Shown: positions 46,147-55,637 of the stretch, in pieces
Position numbering within the stretch: the stretch's first letter is position 1
Layout: every line of letters begins with the position of its first letter
Assembly: GCA_019411365.1 (NCBI GenBank)
Contig: DXQT01000003.1
Span: 62,001-126,000 of the forward strand
Length of the DNA stretch: 64,000 nucleotides
Direction: 5' to 3'
From: Roseburia sp.
GTDB lineage: Bacteria > Bacillota_A > Clostridia > Lachnospirales > Lachnospiraceae
Made by a program: the position numbers and the translations under genes
Notes under the pieces: generated by a model
Database searches by the model: none
Told to the model about the DNA's origin: nothing
The model's input: only the letters and a program-made list of their open reading frames with translations

Positions 46147-47494
46147 AGGGAAAACAGGAAAAACTTTAAATTTAACAGAGGGTAATCCGTTAAAACTGAT
46201 TTTATTATTTGCAATTCCTGTCTTTTTGGGAAGACTGTTCCAGATGATGTACAGTCTGATCGATACCAAGATCGTCGGAAGTATTTTAGGGGAAGAGGCA
46301 TTGGCAGCAGTTGGCTCCGTGTCGATCCTTTATAATCTTCTGACCGGAATTTTCAGCGGCTTTACATTGGGATTTTCCATTGTGACCGCACAGAACTATG
46401 GAAGTGGGAATGAGAAACTTTTAAAGAAAAACGTGGCGTCTTCCATAATACTGGGAATGATGACGGCGGTTGTGATCATTTTTGCAGTACTGCTTTTCTT
46501 AAATCCGATCCTTCATGCCATGAATGTTCCGGAAGAACAGTTTTGCATGGCACATGATTATATCAGGATTTTAGTGTGGGGCATGTTTGTTACACTGGCA
46601 TACAATCTGTGTGCGGATATGCTCCGGGCGATCGGGGATTCCGTGACACCACTGATCTTTCTGGTCATTGCGGCGGTCACAAATATTGTGCTTGACTATC
46701 TCTTTATCGGCGGCTTTTCCATGGGCGTGTCAGGAGCTGCCTGTGCGACGGTGCTGTCACAACTGGTCTCAGCAGTATTATGCTTTTTGCGTATCAAGTC
46801 CGGTTTCCCAATCCTTCACATCTCGAAGAATGATCTGGAGTGGGACAGAGAACGCATGAGACTTCTGTATCAGAACGGACTGGCGATGGCACTCATGTCA
46901 TCTCTGGTAAACTGCGGTACTTTGATCTTGCAGACAGGGATCAATAAACTTGGAACGAACATTATCGTGGCACATACAGCGGCGCGCAAAGTGTTTGAGA
47001 TCTTCAGTCTTCCGGTCAGCGTTTTTGGCGCCTCCATGGCAACTTACTGTGGACAGAATTACGGAGCCGGAAAGTATGACAGGATCCGGCAGGGCTTAAA
47101 GGCAGTGCTTGGAATCGGCTGTGTGTTCAGTGTGATTATTTTTATTTTATCGCATACGATATCACCGTATCTGATCTCTTTTATTGCAAGTTCAAAGAAT
47201 AAGGAGGTCATTTACTGGGGCACACAGTATCTGGTGTACGATATGTCTTTTCAGGTGGTCTGTGTGTTTATTGTGATCCTGCGCAATTCGCTGCAGGGAA
47301 TCGGAGATCAGAGGACGCCCGTCTTTTCAAGTTTTATAGAGTTGGCGGGAAAAGTGGTGTTCACGCTGGTTTTTGTGCGTAGGTTTGGTTATTGGGCAGT
47401 CATCTGGACAGAACCGGTCATATGGATCTGCATGGTGATCCCACTGATCGTGACGGCAGCAGGAAACCCGGTATTATTTGGAAAACAAAAATAG
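46139..47494 (+). CDS. MATE family exporter
   Basis: 451 residues, about twelve helices. MMYSLIDTKIVGSILGEEAL and YCGQNYGAGKYDRIRQG mark the two halves. It starts inside the end of the RNA methyltransferase gene, so it is translationally coupled to it. Fourth MATE of the window; substrate unknown. Confidence 0.92.
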   Translation: MAEGKTGKTLNLTEGNPLKLILLFAIPVFLGRLFQMMYSLIDTKIVGSILGEEALAAVGSVSILYNLLTGIFSGFTLGFSIVTAQNYGSGNEKLLKKNVASSIILGMMTAVVIIFAVLLFLNPILHAMNVPEEQFCMAHDYIRILVWGMFVTLAYNLCADMLRAIGDSVTPLIFLVIAAVTNIVLDYLFIGGFSMGVSGAACATVLSQLVSAVLCFLRIKSGFPILHISKNDLEWDRERMRLLYQNGLAMALMSSLVNCGTLILQTGINKLGTNIIVAHTAARKVFEIFSLPVSVFGASMATYCGQNYGAGKYDRIRQGLKAVLGIGCVFSVIIFILSHTISPYLISFIASSKNKEVIYWGTQYLVYDMSFQVVCVFIVILRNSLQGIGDQRTPVFSSFIELAGKVVFTLVFVRRFGYWAVIWTEPVIWICMVIPLIVTAAGNPVLFGKQK

Positions 47495-47503
47495 GAGCTT
47501 TCT

Positions 47504-48187
47504 ATGGAGCGTTGGATATGGTTTCTGGGAATGGCAGTCTTTTATGGAGTGCTGTTTCTATGGTTTTTAAATCAGGTGAAAAAGCCGGATTATAAGAAAA
47601 ATTATGTGCTTGTAAAAACACTGCAGAGTGCAGCGTTTGTGTCTGTGTTTCTGGCAGCAGCAGTTGTCAGTCAGGATATTCTGGATTTCTGGCTGATGCT
47701 TCCGGCGTTTGTCTGCTGTTTTGCAGGAGATGTAATGCTTGCTTTTTATAATAAGATCAAAAAAAAGAGACTTTTTTTGCTGGGACTTGTCACATTTTTA
47801 ATGGGGCATCTGTTCTTTATCCGCTGGTTAAACCGGATGCAGCCACCGACAATTACAGATGTAGTATTTCCTGCCATAGCGGTGATCGGAGTTTTTGCTG
47901 TGACCGGAATGGGTAGCTTTCATACCGGAAGACTCCGGCCATGCATTTTAGTCTACACTTTTTTTATTGCATACCTGTTTGCAAAAAGCATGCATATTGC
48001 AGTGAGTATCCCTGACATGCGGCATATCGTCTGTGCGGTGGGAAGTTTTCTGTTTATGGTCTCGGATATTTCCATTCTTTTTCTTTATTTTTATAAAAAT
48101 AAGAGCCGGAAAGTCCACCTGTTTAACCTTACCACGTATTATGTGGGGATTTTTCTTCTGGCAGTCAGTCCACTGCTTTGTCCATAA
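47504..48187 (+). CDS. YhhN family membrane protein (lysoplasmalogenase-like)
   Basis: 227 residues with about eight membrane helices. FAGDVMLAFYN and the later FMVSDISILF with its aspartate match the two conserved acidic positions of the YhhN/TMEM86 family, whose animal members hydrolyse the vinyl-ether bond of lysoplasmalogens. Clostridia contain plasmalogens, so the activity is plausible. It follows the MATE gene after nine bases. Confidence 0.82.
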   Translation: MERWIWFLGMAVFYGVLFLWFLNQVKKPDYKKNYVLVKTLQSAAFVSVFLAAAVVSQDILDFWLMLPAFVCCFAGDVMLAFYNKIKKKRLFLLGLVTFLMGHLFFIRWLNRMQPPTITDVVFPAIAVIGVFAVTGMGSFHTGRLRPCILVYTFFIAYLFAKSMHIAVSIPDMRHIVCAVGSFLFMVSDISILFLYFYKNKSRKVHLFNLTTYYVGIFLLAVSPLLCP

Positions 48188-48346
48188 GGCAGATTCTTTG
48201 TCGAAAAATGTTGTATCATGTTTAGAAGATGCCAGATAATGCATATTTTTGTGAAAAAAAACAAAAAAAACGCTTTTTTATGTAAAAATTATGTATAATA
48301 GCTAAAGAGATGATACATTATCGAATCAGGAAGGTACTAATCAGAT

Positions 48347-50287
48347 ATGAACAGACAACTGACAATGCTCATTGTAGATGACATGGAAGTGGAACGCATT
48401 TCGTTTGCAGAAATCTTTAAAGATGAATATCAGATTCTGGAGGCAGAAAACGGAAAACAGGCGATGGAACAACTGGAACAACAAAAGGTACATATTGTTC
48501 TTCTTGATCTTTGTATGCCGGTGATGGATGGATTTGAAGTGATCCATGAGATGAAACAGCAGGAAAAGTATGCGGATATCCCGATCGTCGCAAAAACTGC
48601 AATTGATGAGAAAACAGAGGTTCAGGCGTTGGAGGCTGGAGCGGACGAGTATATTTTTTCTCCGTGTGATCCGGCCATCGTGAAAAAAAGAGTTCGTAAT
48701 CTTGTGGAAAAATATATCCTGGAACGCGAGAAGATCAGGGCACAGTTAGAGAGAGAGCAGGAGATGGGAAAGGCAAAGGAACTGTTTCTTGCGAGGATGT
48801 CCCATGAGCTTCGCACACCGATCAATGGGATTTTGGGCATTACACAGCTTGCCCATTATAAAGATGCAGAAGTCCGGGAGGATTTTAAGAAGATCCGTTA
48901 TCAGGCGGAGTATCTGTGGGAACTGGTCAATGATGTGCTGGATATGGCAGCCATTGACAATGGGAAAATGACGATCCGTCATGTACCGTTTTCGCTCAAT
49001 GAGGTCGTGTCGGAGGTCTCTGGTCTTTTTTATTCCCAGTGCAGGATGAAAAGGATTTATTTTTATTTCCGGGTTGACAATGTGACACATGAATATCTGG
49101 TGGGAGATGCGATCCGTGTCAAGCAGGTGCTTGTGAATCTGCTCTCAAATTCGTTTAAGTTTACCGAGAAGGGCGGAACCATTGAGGTGTGCATGTCTGA
49201 GCTGGATGTGGATGACAGCAGGACGGTTTTACATATTACAGTGCGTGATACCGGATGTGGGATTTCGGATAAAGCATTGGAAAAAATCTGGGAACCGTTT
49301 GAGCAGGAACAGCATGAAAACGGAAAAGATTACGGTGGCAGCGGTCTGGGACTTCCGATCACAAAGAGCATTGTCGAACAGATGCACGGAACGATCAATG
49401 TGGCATCCGAATATAATGTGGGTTCAAAATTTATCGTGGACATTCCTTTTGAGATTAGAAAAAGTATTGTGCGGGAGAAACGTAAGTTCAGATCATTAAA
49501 AGTTTTTCTGGTAAACAATGATGAGATCGCACTACATTATATGATGTCGACGCTGACGAGACTTGGGATCCGGTATGACAGTTCAACAGACGGGAAGGAG
49601 ATCATCCGGATACTCAAAGAAGCGTATGAACGCGGGGAAGGCTACGACATCTGTTTTGTCTGCTGGCAGATGCCGGGTGGATTCGGCAAAAAACTGGTCA
49701 GGGAAATGAGGGAGATATTTGACCGTGATACATTAAAAATCGTCACATCTTCCTATGATACAGAGGATTATGAGGAAGAGATGCGCGGGGCGGGTGTAGA
49801 TTATATCCTGAAAAAACCGGTGTTGCAGTCTCAGGTATACAGTCTGATCTCAGAGATCTGCAGTGTGCCGGAGACAGAGAAAAATAAAACGGAGGACTAT
49901 GATTTTTCCGGAAAGCGTGCACTGCTGGCGGAGGATAATGCAGTTAATGCAGAGGTCTTTCAGGGATTTTTGAAGGCTGTCCACGTAGAAGTGGAATGTG
50001 TCGATAATGGGGAAGCAGCACTTTCACGCTATCAGAATATGCCGGATTACTATTATGACATGATTTTTATGGATCTGAATATGCCGATCATGGATGGGTA
50101 TGAGGCAGCAAAGAGTATCCGGGGCAGCGAAAAGCCGGACGCATCGGATATCCCGATTCTGGCAGTCACTGCAAATGCGATGGCAAAGGATATCGTGAAA
50201 GTGCATGAGGCAGGCATGAATGAAAGAATCACAAAGCCGGTACAGAGAGAGCTGTTGTATCAGACAATGGAAAAATATATTCTGTAA
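48347..50287 (+). CDS. Multi-receiver hybrid sensor histidine kinase
   Basis: 646 residues and no membrane helices, so cytoplasmic. Order: receiver (1-125, phospho-Asp54 in LLDLCMP), coiled linker, dimerisation/phosphoacceptor domain with His153 in MSHELRTPINGILG, HATPase (about 255-370, DTGCGIS and GGSGLGLPI), a degenerate receiver (about 382-510) whose phospho-Asp is replaced by Cys439 (FVCWQMPG), and a second intact receiver (about 520-646, Asp576 in FMDLNMP). It has no output domain and no sensor domain other than the first receiver, so it probably takes input by phosphotransfer. Followed by a strong terminator. Confidence 0.93.
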   Translation: MNRQLTMLIVDDMEVERISFAEIFKDEYQILEAENGKQAMEQLEQQKVHIVLLDLCMPVMDGFEVIHEMKQQEKYADIPIVAKTAIDEKTEVQALEAGADEYIFSPCDPAIVKKRVRNLVEKYILEREKIRAQLEREQEMGKAKELFLARMSHELRTPINGILGITQLAHYKDAEVREDFKKIRYQAEYLWELVNDVLDMAAIDNGKMTIRHVPFSLNEVVSEVSGLFYSQCRMKRIYFYFRVDNVTHEYLVGDAIRVKQVLVNLLSNSFKFTEKGGTIEVCMSELDVDDSRTVLHITVRDTGCGISDKALEKIWEPFEQEQHENGKDYGGSGLGLPITKSIVEQMHGTINVASEYNVGSKFIVDIPFEIRKSIVREKRKFRSLKVFLVNNDEIALHYMMSTLTRLGIRYDSSTDGKEIIRILKEAYERGEGYDICFVCWQMPGGFGKKLVREMREIFDRDTLKIVTSSYDTEDYEEEMRGAGVDYILKKPVLQSQVYSLISEICSVPETEKNKTEDYDFSGKRALLAEDNAVNAEVFQGFLKAVHVEVECVDNGEAALSRYQNMPDYYYDMIFMDLNMPIMDGYEAAKSIRGSEKPDASDIPILAVTANAMAKDIVKVHEAGMNERITKPVQRELLYQTMEKYIL

Positions 50288-50293
50288 GAAAGG

Positions 50294-50324
50294 GCAGGAG
50301 CACATTGCGTGTTCCTGCTTTTTA
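50294..50324 (+). terminator. Terminator after the histidine kinase
   Basis: gcaggagcac (50294-50303) pairs with gtgttcctgc (50309-50318), followed by ttttta. Confidence 0.88.
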
Positions 50325-50360
50325 TGCAATAGGAAATGTTTGAAAAGAGAGAAGCTGTGC

Positions 50361-50390
50361 TTGACAACGAATCCGTTTCTGTGATAGGTT
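50361..50390 (+). promoter_or_regulatory. Promoter for the amino-acid ABC operon
   Basis: Consensus TTGACA (50361-50366) with a weak -10, TAGGTT (50385-50390), at 18 bases. Confidence 0.5.
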
Positions 50391-50451
50391 ATAAGCAGAC
50401 GCTTTAATGTGGTAGCGTGGTAATAAACTGAAAATAAAGGATGGAGATTTT

Positions 50452-51255
50452 ATGAAGAAATTTATGGCATTATTACTTGTTGCAGGGATGACATTGTCGC
50501 TGACAGCGTGTGGAGGTTCCACTGATACAGCAAAAACGGATCAAGCAGACGGAAAAGATACATTTACTGTTGGATTTGACCAGGATTTTCCGCCGTTTGG
50601 TTATGTGGGGGATGATGGCGAATTTACAGGGTTTGACATTGAGATGGCGACGGAGTGTGCAGCGCGTATGGGCAAAAAGATTGTGTTACAGCCGATCGAC
50701 TGGGATGCAAAGGATATGGAGTTAGAAGCCGGTACGATCGACTGTATCTGGAATGGATTTACGATGAATGGACGTGAAGATCAGTATACATGGACAGATC
50801 CATATATGGACAACAGCCAGGTGGTTGTGGTAAAGAAAGATTCCGGAATTAACACACTTGCGGATCTTGCAGGAAAAGTGGTGGAGGTACAGAAAGAGTC
50901 TGCCGCAGAGACCGCATTAAACGATGAAGAACATGCAGATCTGACGGCTTCCTTTGCACAGCTTTTATCGGTAGGCGAATACAACACCGCATTTATGGAT
51001 CTTGAGTCTGGCGCAGTCGATGCTGTTGCGATAGATATCGGTGTCGCACAGTTCCAGATTGAGGGAAAAGAAGATCAGTATCAGATTTTAGATGAGACGA
51101 TTTCCTCAGAACAGTATGCGGTTGGATTTTTCCTTGGAAACACAGCACTTCGCGATGAAGTGCAGAGCACTTTATTAGAGATGGTAGAGGACGGCACATT
51201 CGCAGAAATATCCAACAAATATTTCGGTTATGATGTCTGCACGCTCGGCAAATAA
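50452..51255 (+). CDS. Amino-acid ABC transporter substrate-binding lipoprotein
   Basis: 267 residues; signal peptide and lipobox LTAC (Cys20). Solute-binding family 3: FTVGFDQDFPPFGY, GFDIEMATECA, DSGINTLADLAGKVVEVQ, GAVDAVAID. Polar amino-acid or related ligand. ATG after AAAGGATGGAG. First of three ABC genes. Confidence 0.93.
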   Translation: MKKFMALLLVAGMTLSLTACGGSTDTAKTDQADGKDTFTVGFDQDFPPFGYVGDDGEFTGFDIEMATECAARMGKKIVLQPIDWDAKDMELEAGTIDCIWNGFTMNGREDQYTWTDPYMDNSQVVVVKKDSGINTLADLAGKVVEVQKESAAETALNDEEHADLTASFAQLLSVGEYNTAFMDLESGAVDAVAIDIGVAQFQIEGKEDQYQILDETISSEQYAVGFFLGNTALRDEVQSTLLEMVEDGTFAEISNKYFGYDVCTLGK

Positions 51256-51300
51256 CAGCGCATTGGTTTTACAGTAGAAAAAGATAGGGGTTCTTTTTAT

Positions 51301-51951
51301 ATGAGCTTTCAGGTAATGATTTCCCAGCTTGGTTCCGGGATGATGACAACAATTCAGATTTTCTTATTAACACTTATTTTTTCACTGCCGCTTGGACTTC
51401 TGGTAGCCTTCGGAAGAATGTCAAAAAATGCTGTGATAAGAACGATCACCAAAATATATATTTCCATTATGCGTGGAACTCCCTTAATGCTACAGCTTTT
51501 GGTGGTATATTTTGGACCATACTATATTTTCGGCGTGAATATTTCGTCAAGCTACCGCGCATATGCGGTTGTGATCGCATTTGCAATCAACTATGCTGCA
51601 TATTTTGCAGAGATATACCGTGGTGGTATTGAGTCCATGCCGGTTGGACAGTATGAGGCGGCAAAAGTATTAGGCTATGGAAAAACACAGACATTTGTAA
51701 AGATCATCCTTCCACAGGTGATCAAGCGTATTCTTCCGTCCGTGACCAATGAGGTGATCACGCTGGTAAAAGACACGTCACTTGCGTTTTCCATTGCTTA
51801 TGCAGAGATGTTTTCACAGGCAAAGGCACTGGCAGCTTCACAGAAGAGCATGATCCCGTTTGTGGCAGCCGCGATATTCTATTATGTTTTTAACTATGTG
51901 GTGGCATTTATCATGGAATTTTTTGAGAAAAAGATGAGTTATTATCATTAG
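51301..51951 (+). CDS. Amino-acid ABC transporter permease
   Basis: 216 residues, five or so helices, HisMQ family. [14 protein letters not shown] and the EAA-type loop [22 protein letters not shown] are present. Only one permease gene is in the operon, so it likely forms a homodimer with two copies of the ATPase. Confidence 0.93.
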   Translation: MSFQVMISQLGSGMMTTIQIFLLTLIFSLPLGLLVAFGRMSKNAVIRTITKIYISIMRGTPLMLQLLVVYFGPYYIFGVNISSSYRAYAVVIAFAINYAAYFAEIYRGGIESMPVGQYEAAKVLGYGKTQTFVKIILPQVIKRILPSVTNEVITLVKDTSLAFSIAYAEMFSQAKALAASQKSMIPFVAAAIFYYVFNYVVAFIMEFFEKKMSYYH

Positions 51952-51991
51952 AGATACAATCGTAGTAAAATTAAGGCAAAGAGGAAATGAT

Positions 51992-52753
51992 ATGAATTTA
52001 CTGGAAATGCAGCATGTAAAAAAGGGCTTCGGCGAAAACGAAGTTTTAAAAGATATCAGTTTAAGCGTTGCAGAGGGCGAGGTTGTCTCCATCATCGGAC
52101 CTTCTGGTTCTGGAAAATCCACCCTGCTGCGATGCGCGACACTGTTAGAGCAGATGGATGACGGAAGCTTAACGTATATGGGGGAAAAGGCGGCAGAGAG
52201 TATCAATGGAAAAACGGTTTATGCGAAACCGGCAGATTTGAAAAAGATACAGAGACATTTTGGACTGGTATTCCAGAATTTTAACCTGTTTCCACATTAT
52301 TCTGTCTTAAAAAATATCATTGATGCCCCGGTCAGTGTTCAGAAGCGGAAAAAAGAAGAGGTTGTTGCAGAAGCAAAGGTATTACTGGAGAAGATGGGAT
52401 TAAGCGGCAGGGAAGATGCCTATCCATGTCAGCTTTCCGGCGGACAGCAGCAGAGGGTATCCATTGCGCGGGCACTTGCCATGCGGCCGGAAATATTATT
52501 TTTTGATGAACCGACTTCCGCGCTCGACCCGGAACTGACGCTTGAGATCCTAAAAGTCATCCGGGAGCTTGCGGAGGAGAAAATGACGATGGTCATTGTC
52601 ACGCATGAGATGAACTTTGCAAAAGATGTGTCAAACCGTATGATCTTTATGGATAAAGGTGTGATCGTGGAGGAGACGACACCGGAGTTATTATTTACTT
52701 CGACAAATCAGAGAACGAGGGAGTTCCTTGGAAAATATCATGACATGGCGTAG
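51992..52753 (+). CDS. Amino-acid ABC transporter ATP-binding protein
   Basis: 253 residues. Walker [11 protein letters not shown]-loop FQNFNLFPH, signature LSGGQQQR, Walker [15 protein letters not shown], switch His in VTHEM. Polar amino-acid (GlnQ/HisP) group. Completes the three-gene importer with the binding protein and permease upstream. Confidence 0.95.
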   Translation: MNLLEMQHVKKGFGENEVLKDISLSVAEGEVVSIIGPSGSGKSTLLRCATLLEQMDDGSLTYMGEKAAESINGKTVYAKPADLKKIQRHFGLVFQNFNLFPHYSVLKNIIDAPVSVQKRKKEEVVAEAKVLLEKMGLSGREDAYPCQLSGGQQQRVSIARALAMRPEILFFDEPTSALDPELTLEILKVIRELAEEKMTMVIVTHEMNFAKDVSNRMIFMDKGVIVEETTPELLFTSTNQRTREFLGKYHDMA

Positions 52754-52804
52754 TGGTCGCATGTTTTGTATAAAAAATCATCTGTCCTGCATGGAAAAAA
52801 ATAT

Positions 52805-52888
52805 TTGACATCAAATGCGTGGATCAATATAATAAAGAACGGTAAAAAGATGTGAGATGTAATGTGAATCATAAACTCACATCTTTTT
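52805..52888 (+). ncRNA. Consensus promoter followed at once by a terminator hairpin
   Basis: TTGACA (52805-52810), exactly 17 bases, TATAAT (52828-52833): a perfect SigA promoter. The predicted transcript start (about 52840) is followed by aaaaagatgtgag (52844-52856) pairing with ctcacatcttttt (52876-52888). The RNA would be about 50 nt, just a hairpin with a 19-base loop and U-tail. Either a small RNA or an attenuated leader for the RmlD-like gene 43 bases downstream. Confidence 0.55.
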
Positions 52889-52931
52889 CTATGCTTTGAG
52901 AAATACTAGAAGAGAAAATGGAGGAACAGTG

Positions 52932-53789
52932 ATGCAGAAAATCTGGGTATGTGGTGCCCGCGGTCAGATTGGCCAGGCAGTGAATGATGTTGTGGATAAA
53001 TTGGAATTTGAAATGTTAGATACAGATGTGGATGACCTTGATGTGACGGATACAGATGAAGTACTTCGTTTTGGCGAGATGAACCGCCCGGACATTATCA
53101 TCAATTGTTCCGGTATGACGGATATCAGTTCCTGTGAGGAAAATCCTTCGCAGGCGTTTAAAGTAAATGCACTGGGAGCCAGAAATCTGGCGATCGTTGC
53201 AGCAAAAATGCAGGCAAAAATGGTACAGCTTTCCACGGATGATGTGTTTGACGGCAAAAGCACAGAGCCTTACACAGAATTTGACATTACAAATCCGGGA
53301 ACGGTTTATGGAAAGTCCAAGCTTGCGGGGGAAAACTATGTGAAAGAATTCACAACAAAACATTTTATCGTGCGGAGCACCTGGGTGTATGGAAAGGGAC
53401 AGAATTTTATCAATGGTTTCTTAAAAAAAGTGGACGCAGGCGAGCAGTTATCGATTGCCTCCGACCAGTTTGGATCACCGACGAGCGCAAACGAACTGGC
53501 AAGATTTTTATTACATCTTGTGCATACAAGCGAGTACGGAACTTACCATGCGACGAACAAGGGCGTGTGCAGCCGTTATGCGTTTGCACAGGAGATTTTG
53601 AAAATGACAGGAAAGACGGCTTCCATGCAGCCGGTTCCAACTGTCATGTCGGATTTTTCCAAGGTGAGACCGGCGTATGCGGTGCTCGATAATTTTATTA
53701 TGAGCATGGTTCCGATTTATGATTTCCCAGACTGGCAGGATTCCCTGAGAGAATATCTGGAAGAGAGGGGATTATATCATGCAGAATAG
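52932..53789 (+). CDS. RmlD-like NAD(P)-dependent sugar-nucleotide reductase
   Basis: 285 residues, extended short-chain dehydrogenase fold. GxxGxxG-type GARGQIG at the N-terminus, catalytic YGKSK (Tyr-x-x-x-Lys), and RmlD-like substrate region (SDQFGSPTSANELARF). Family members reduce dTDP-4-keto-rhamnose; no other rml genes lie nearby, so the true substrate is open. ATG at 52932 follows GGAGG. Overlaps the symporter gene by 11 bases. Confidence 0.85.
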   Translation: MQKIWVCGARGQIGQAVNDVVDKLEFEMLDTDVDDLDVTDTDEVLRFGEMNRPDIIINCSGMTDISSCEENPSQAFKVNALGARNLAIVAAKMQAKMVQLSTDDVFDGKSTEPYTEFDITNPGTVYGKSKLAGENYVKEFTTKHFIVRSTWVYGKGQNFINGFLKKVDAGEQLSIASDQFGSPTSANELARFLLHLVHTSEYGTYHATNKGVCSRYAFAQEILKMTGKTASMQPVPTVMSDFSKVRPAYAVLDNFIMSMVPIYDFPDWQDSLREYLEERGLYHAE

Positions 53790-55062
53790 AGTTCAAAAGA
53801 AGAAAAAGATAAGCCTTACCACGATGATCTTTATTGCGCTTCTTGCAGGAGCTTTGGCCGGTGTGATCATCAACTATCTGATTCCATCGAACTACGTGGT
53901 GGATGATATCATTGTGCAGGGTGTCTTTTATATTGTCGGACAGGGATTTATCCGTCTGATGCGTATGCTCGTCGTTCCGCTTGTATTCTGCTCCATCGTC
54001 TGCGGAAGCATGGCAGTGGGAGATACGAAAAAGCTTGGAAGCGTCGGTGTGAAGACACTAATTTTTTATCTGTGTACGACAGCGCTTGCGATTACCGTTG
54101 CGCTGTCGATCGCCAATATTTTTAATCCGGGAAAAGGACTTGATATGTCACAGATCCAGGTGACTTCCACCGTGAGTGAGACAACACAGTCCATGAGCAT
54201 GACAGAAACACTGTTAGACATTATCCCGGTCAATATTTTTAATTCCTTAAGCGAGGGAAATATGCTGCAGATCATTGTGTTTGCATTGATCCTCGGTGTG
54301 ATTCTCGCAAACATGGGAGACCGTGTTGACATTGTGAAGAACTTCTTTGGACAGTTCAATGATATTATGATGGAAATGACGATGGCTGTCATGAAGCTTG
54401 CACCGATCGGAGTGTTCTGCCTGATCGCAAAAACATTTGCAGAGATCGGTTTTGAGGTGTTCATCCCATTGTTAAAATATATGTTCTGCGTTCTGCTTGC
54501 ACTCGCAGTGCAGTGTTTTGTGGTGTACCTCGGATTGCTGAAAATATTTTCAGGGCTCAACCCGTTTATTTTCATCAAGAATTTCTTCCCGGTTATGGCG
54601 TTTGCATTCTCAACCTCAACTTCGAATGCAACCATTCCAATGAATATTGATACGCTTGCGGAAAAAATGGGTGTTTCTAAAAAAATTTCATCTTTCACGA
54701 TCCCGCTCGGAGCGACCATTAACATGGATGGAACATCGATTATGCAGGGGGTGGCGGTTGTGTTCACCGCGCAGGCGTTTGGAATCCCGCTTGACATGAT
54801 GGATTACCTCACCGTCATTGGAACCGCAACACTTGCCTCCATCGGAACCGCCGGAGTGCCGAGTGTGGGACTGATCACACTGACGATGGTATTTAATTCC
54901 GTTGGACTTCCAATCGAGGGAATCGCGCTGATCATGGGTATCGACCGAATCCTTGATATGACACGTACCGCAGTCAACATCACAGGAGACGCTGTCTGCA
55001 CGACGATCGTTGCCTCCTGGAATAAGGCGGTGGATAGAGATGTGTATTATAATCGGAAGTAA
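53779..55062 (+). CDS. Dicarboxylate/amino-acid:cation symporter (DAACS family)
   Basis: 427 residues, GltP/SstT-type. Signatures: the serine/threonine-rich tip of hairpin 1 (FSTSTSNATIPM), NMDGTS, and the later DRILDMTRTAVNITGDAVCTTIV substrate-binding helix. It imports glutamate, aspartate, serine/threonine or dicarboxylates with Na+ or H+. Coupled translationally to the RmlD-like reductase, a pairing with no obvious metabolic logic. Confidence 0.93.
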   Translation: MQNRVQKKKKISLTTMIFIALLAGALAGVIINYLIPSNYVVDDIIVQGVFYIVGQGFIRLMRMLVVPLVFCSIVCGSMAVGDTKKLGSVGVKTLIFYLCTTALAITVALSIANIFNPGKGLDMSQIQVTSTVSETTQSMSMTETLLDIIPVNIFNSLSEGNMLQIIVFALILGVILANMGDRVDIVKNFFGQFNDIMMEMTMAVMKLAPIGVFCLIAKTFAEIGFEVFIPLLKYMFCVLLALAVQCFVVYLGLLKIFSGLNPFIFIKNFFPVMAFAFSTSTSNATIPMNIDTLAEKMGVSKKISSFTIPLGATINMDGTSIMQGVAVVFTAQAFGIPLDMMDYLTVIGTATLASIGTAGVPSVGLITLTMVFNSVGLPIEGIALIMGIDRILDMTRTAVNITGDAVCTTIVASWNKAVDRDVYYNRK

Positions 55063-55637
55063 GTGGGAAACATCAAGAGGGTATTTGAGCGAATGGAACT
55101 TTCGATAGAAGTTCGTGCCAAATAAGCGCAAAGTTTTGGAGGCAGCACGTTAAAATTAAAATATTTAAATGAAAAGATTCTATATAAAATTAATGACATA
55201 AAAGACCCTGTGAATTATTTCACAAACAAAATAAAATGTCAGAATAGATTCATATAGAAAAAATGTTTCGAAAAAACTCTATAAATAAAAGGAAAAATCA
55301 TTCAATCTTTTACTTTGAATGATTTTTTCTTTTATTAATGGAATCACTTATGATGAAAAAATGATATAGATACATTTAGTTAAAAAAGGGATAGTTTGAG
55401 CAGAAAAAAAGGAGTATTTTTACATAATTATTTTGTATAGATACAAAGTGTTATTATTTTGCCATTTTTGGTTAAGTGTTCTTAAGTTCTCTGATAGACC
55501 CTGCCACACCATAATATTCAATATTATACTTTTTTGCGCAAAATCACTTGTAAGTTCCATGATAATAGGGTATGATAAACAAATCTTATCAATCTGACCC
55601 ATTCAGCTATTTCAGCAGCATTCCCAAATGAGAAAGG
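55063..55637. other. AT-rich intergenic region
   Basis: 575 bases without a convincing gene. It holds an imperfect inverted repeat near 55080-55125 (ggaactt tcgat agaagttc centre) and a terminator at 55292-55335. The right part (55440-55600) includes a short minus-strand open frame of 60 codons which looks spurious. Base composition drops clearly compared with neighbours and continues low into the next gene. Confidence 0.6.
55292..55335. terminator. Intrinsic terminator
   Basis: aaaaatcattcaa pairs with ttgaatgatttttt around tcttttac, flanked by A- and T-runs. Probably ends the symporter transcript. Confidence 0.75.

Noticed and set aside
50325..50451. Riboswitch or T-box before the amino-acid ABC operon
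   Set aside because: Only a promoter-like TTGACA is visible; no conserved T-box, SAM or lysine motif in the leader, which is too short.
55420..55602. Minus-strand 60-codon frame in the AT-rich gap
   Set aside because: No ribosome binding site or protein-like character; expected by chance in AT-rich DNA.
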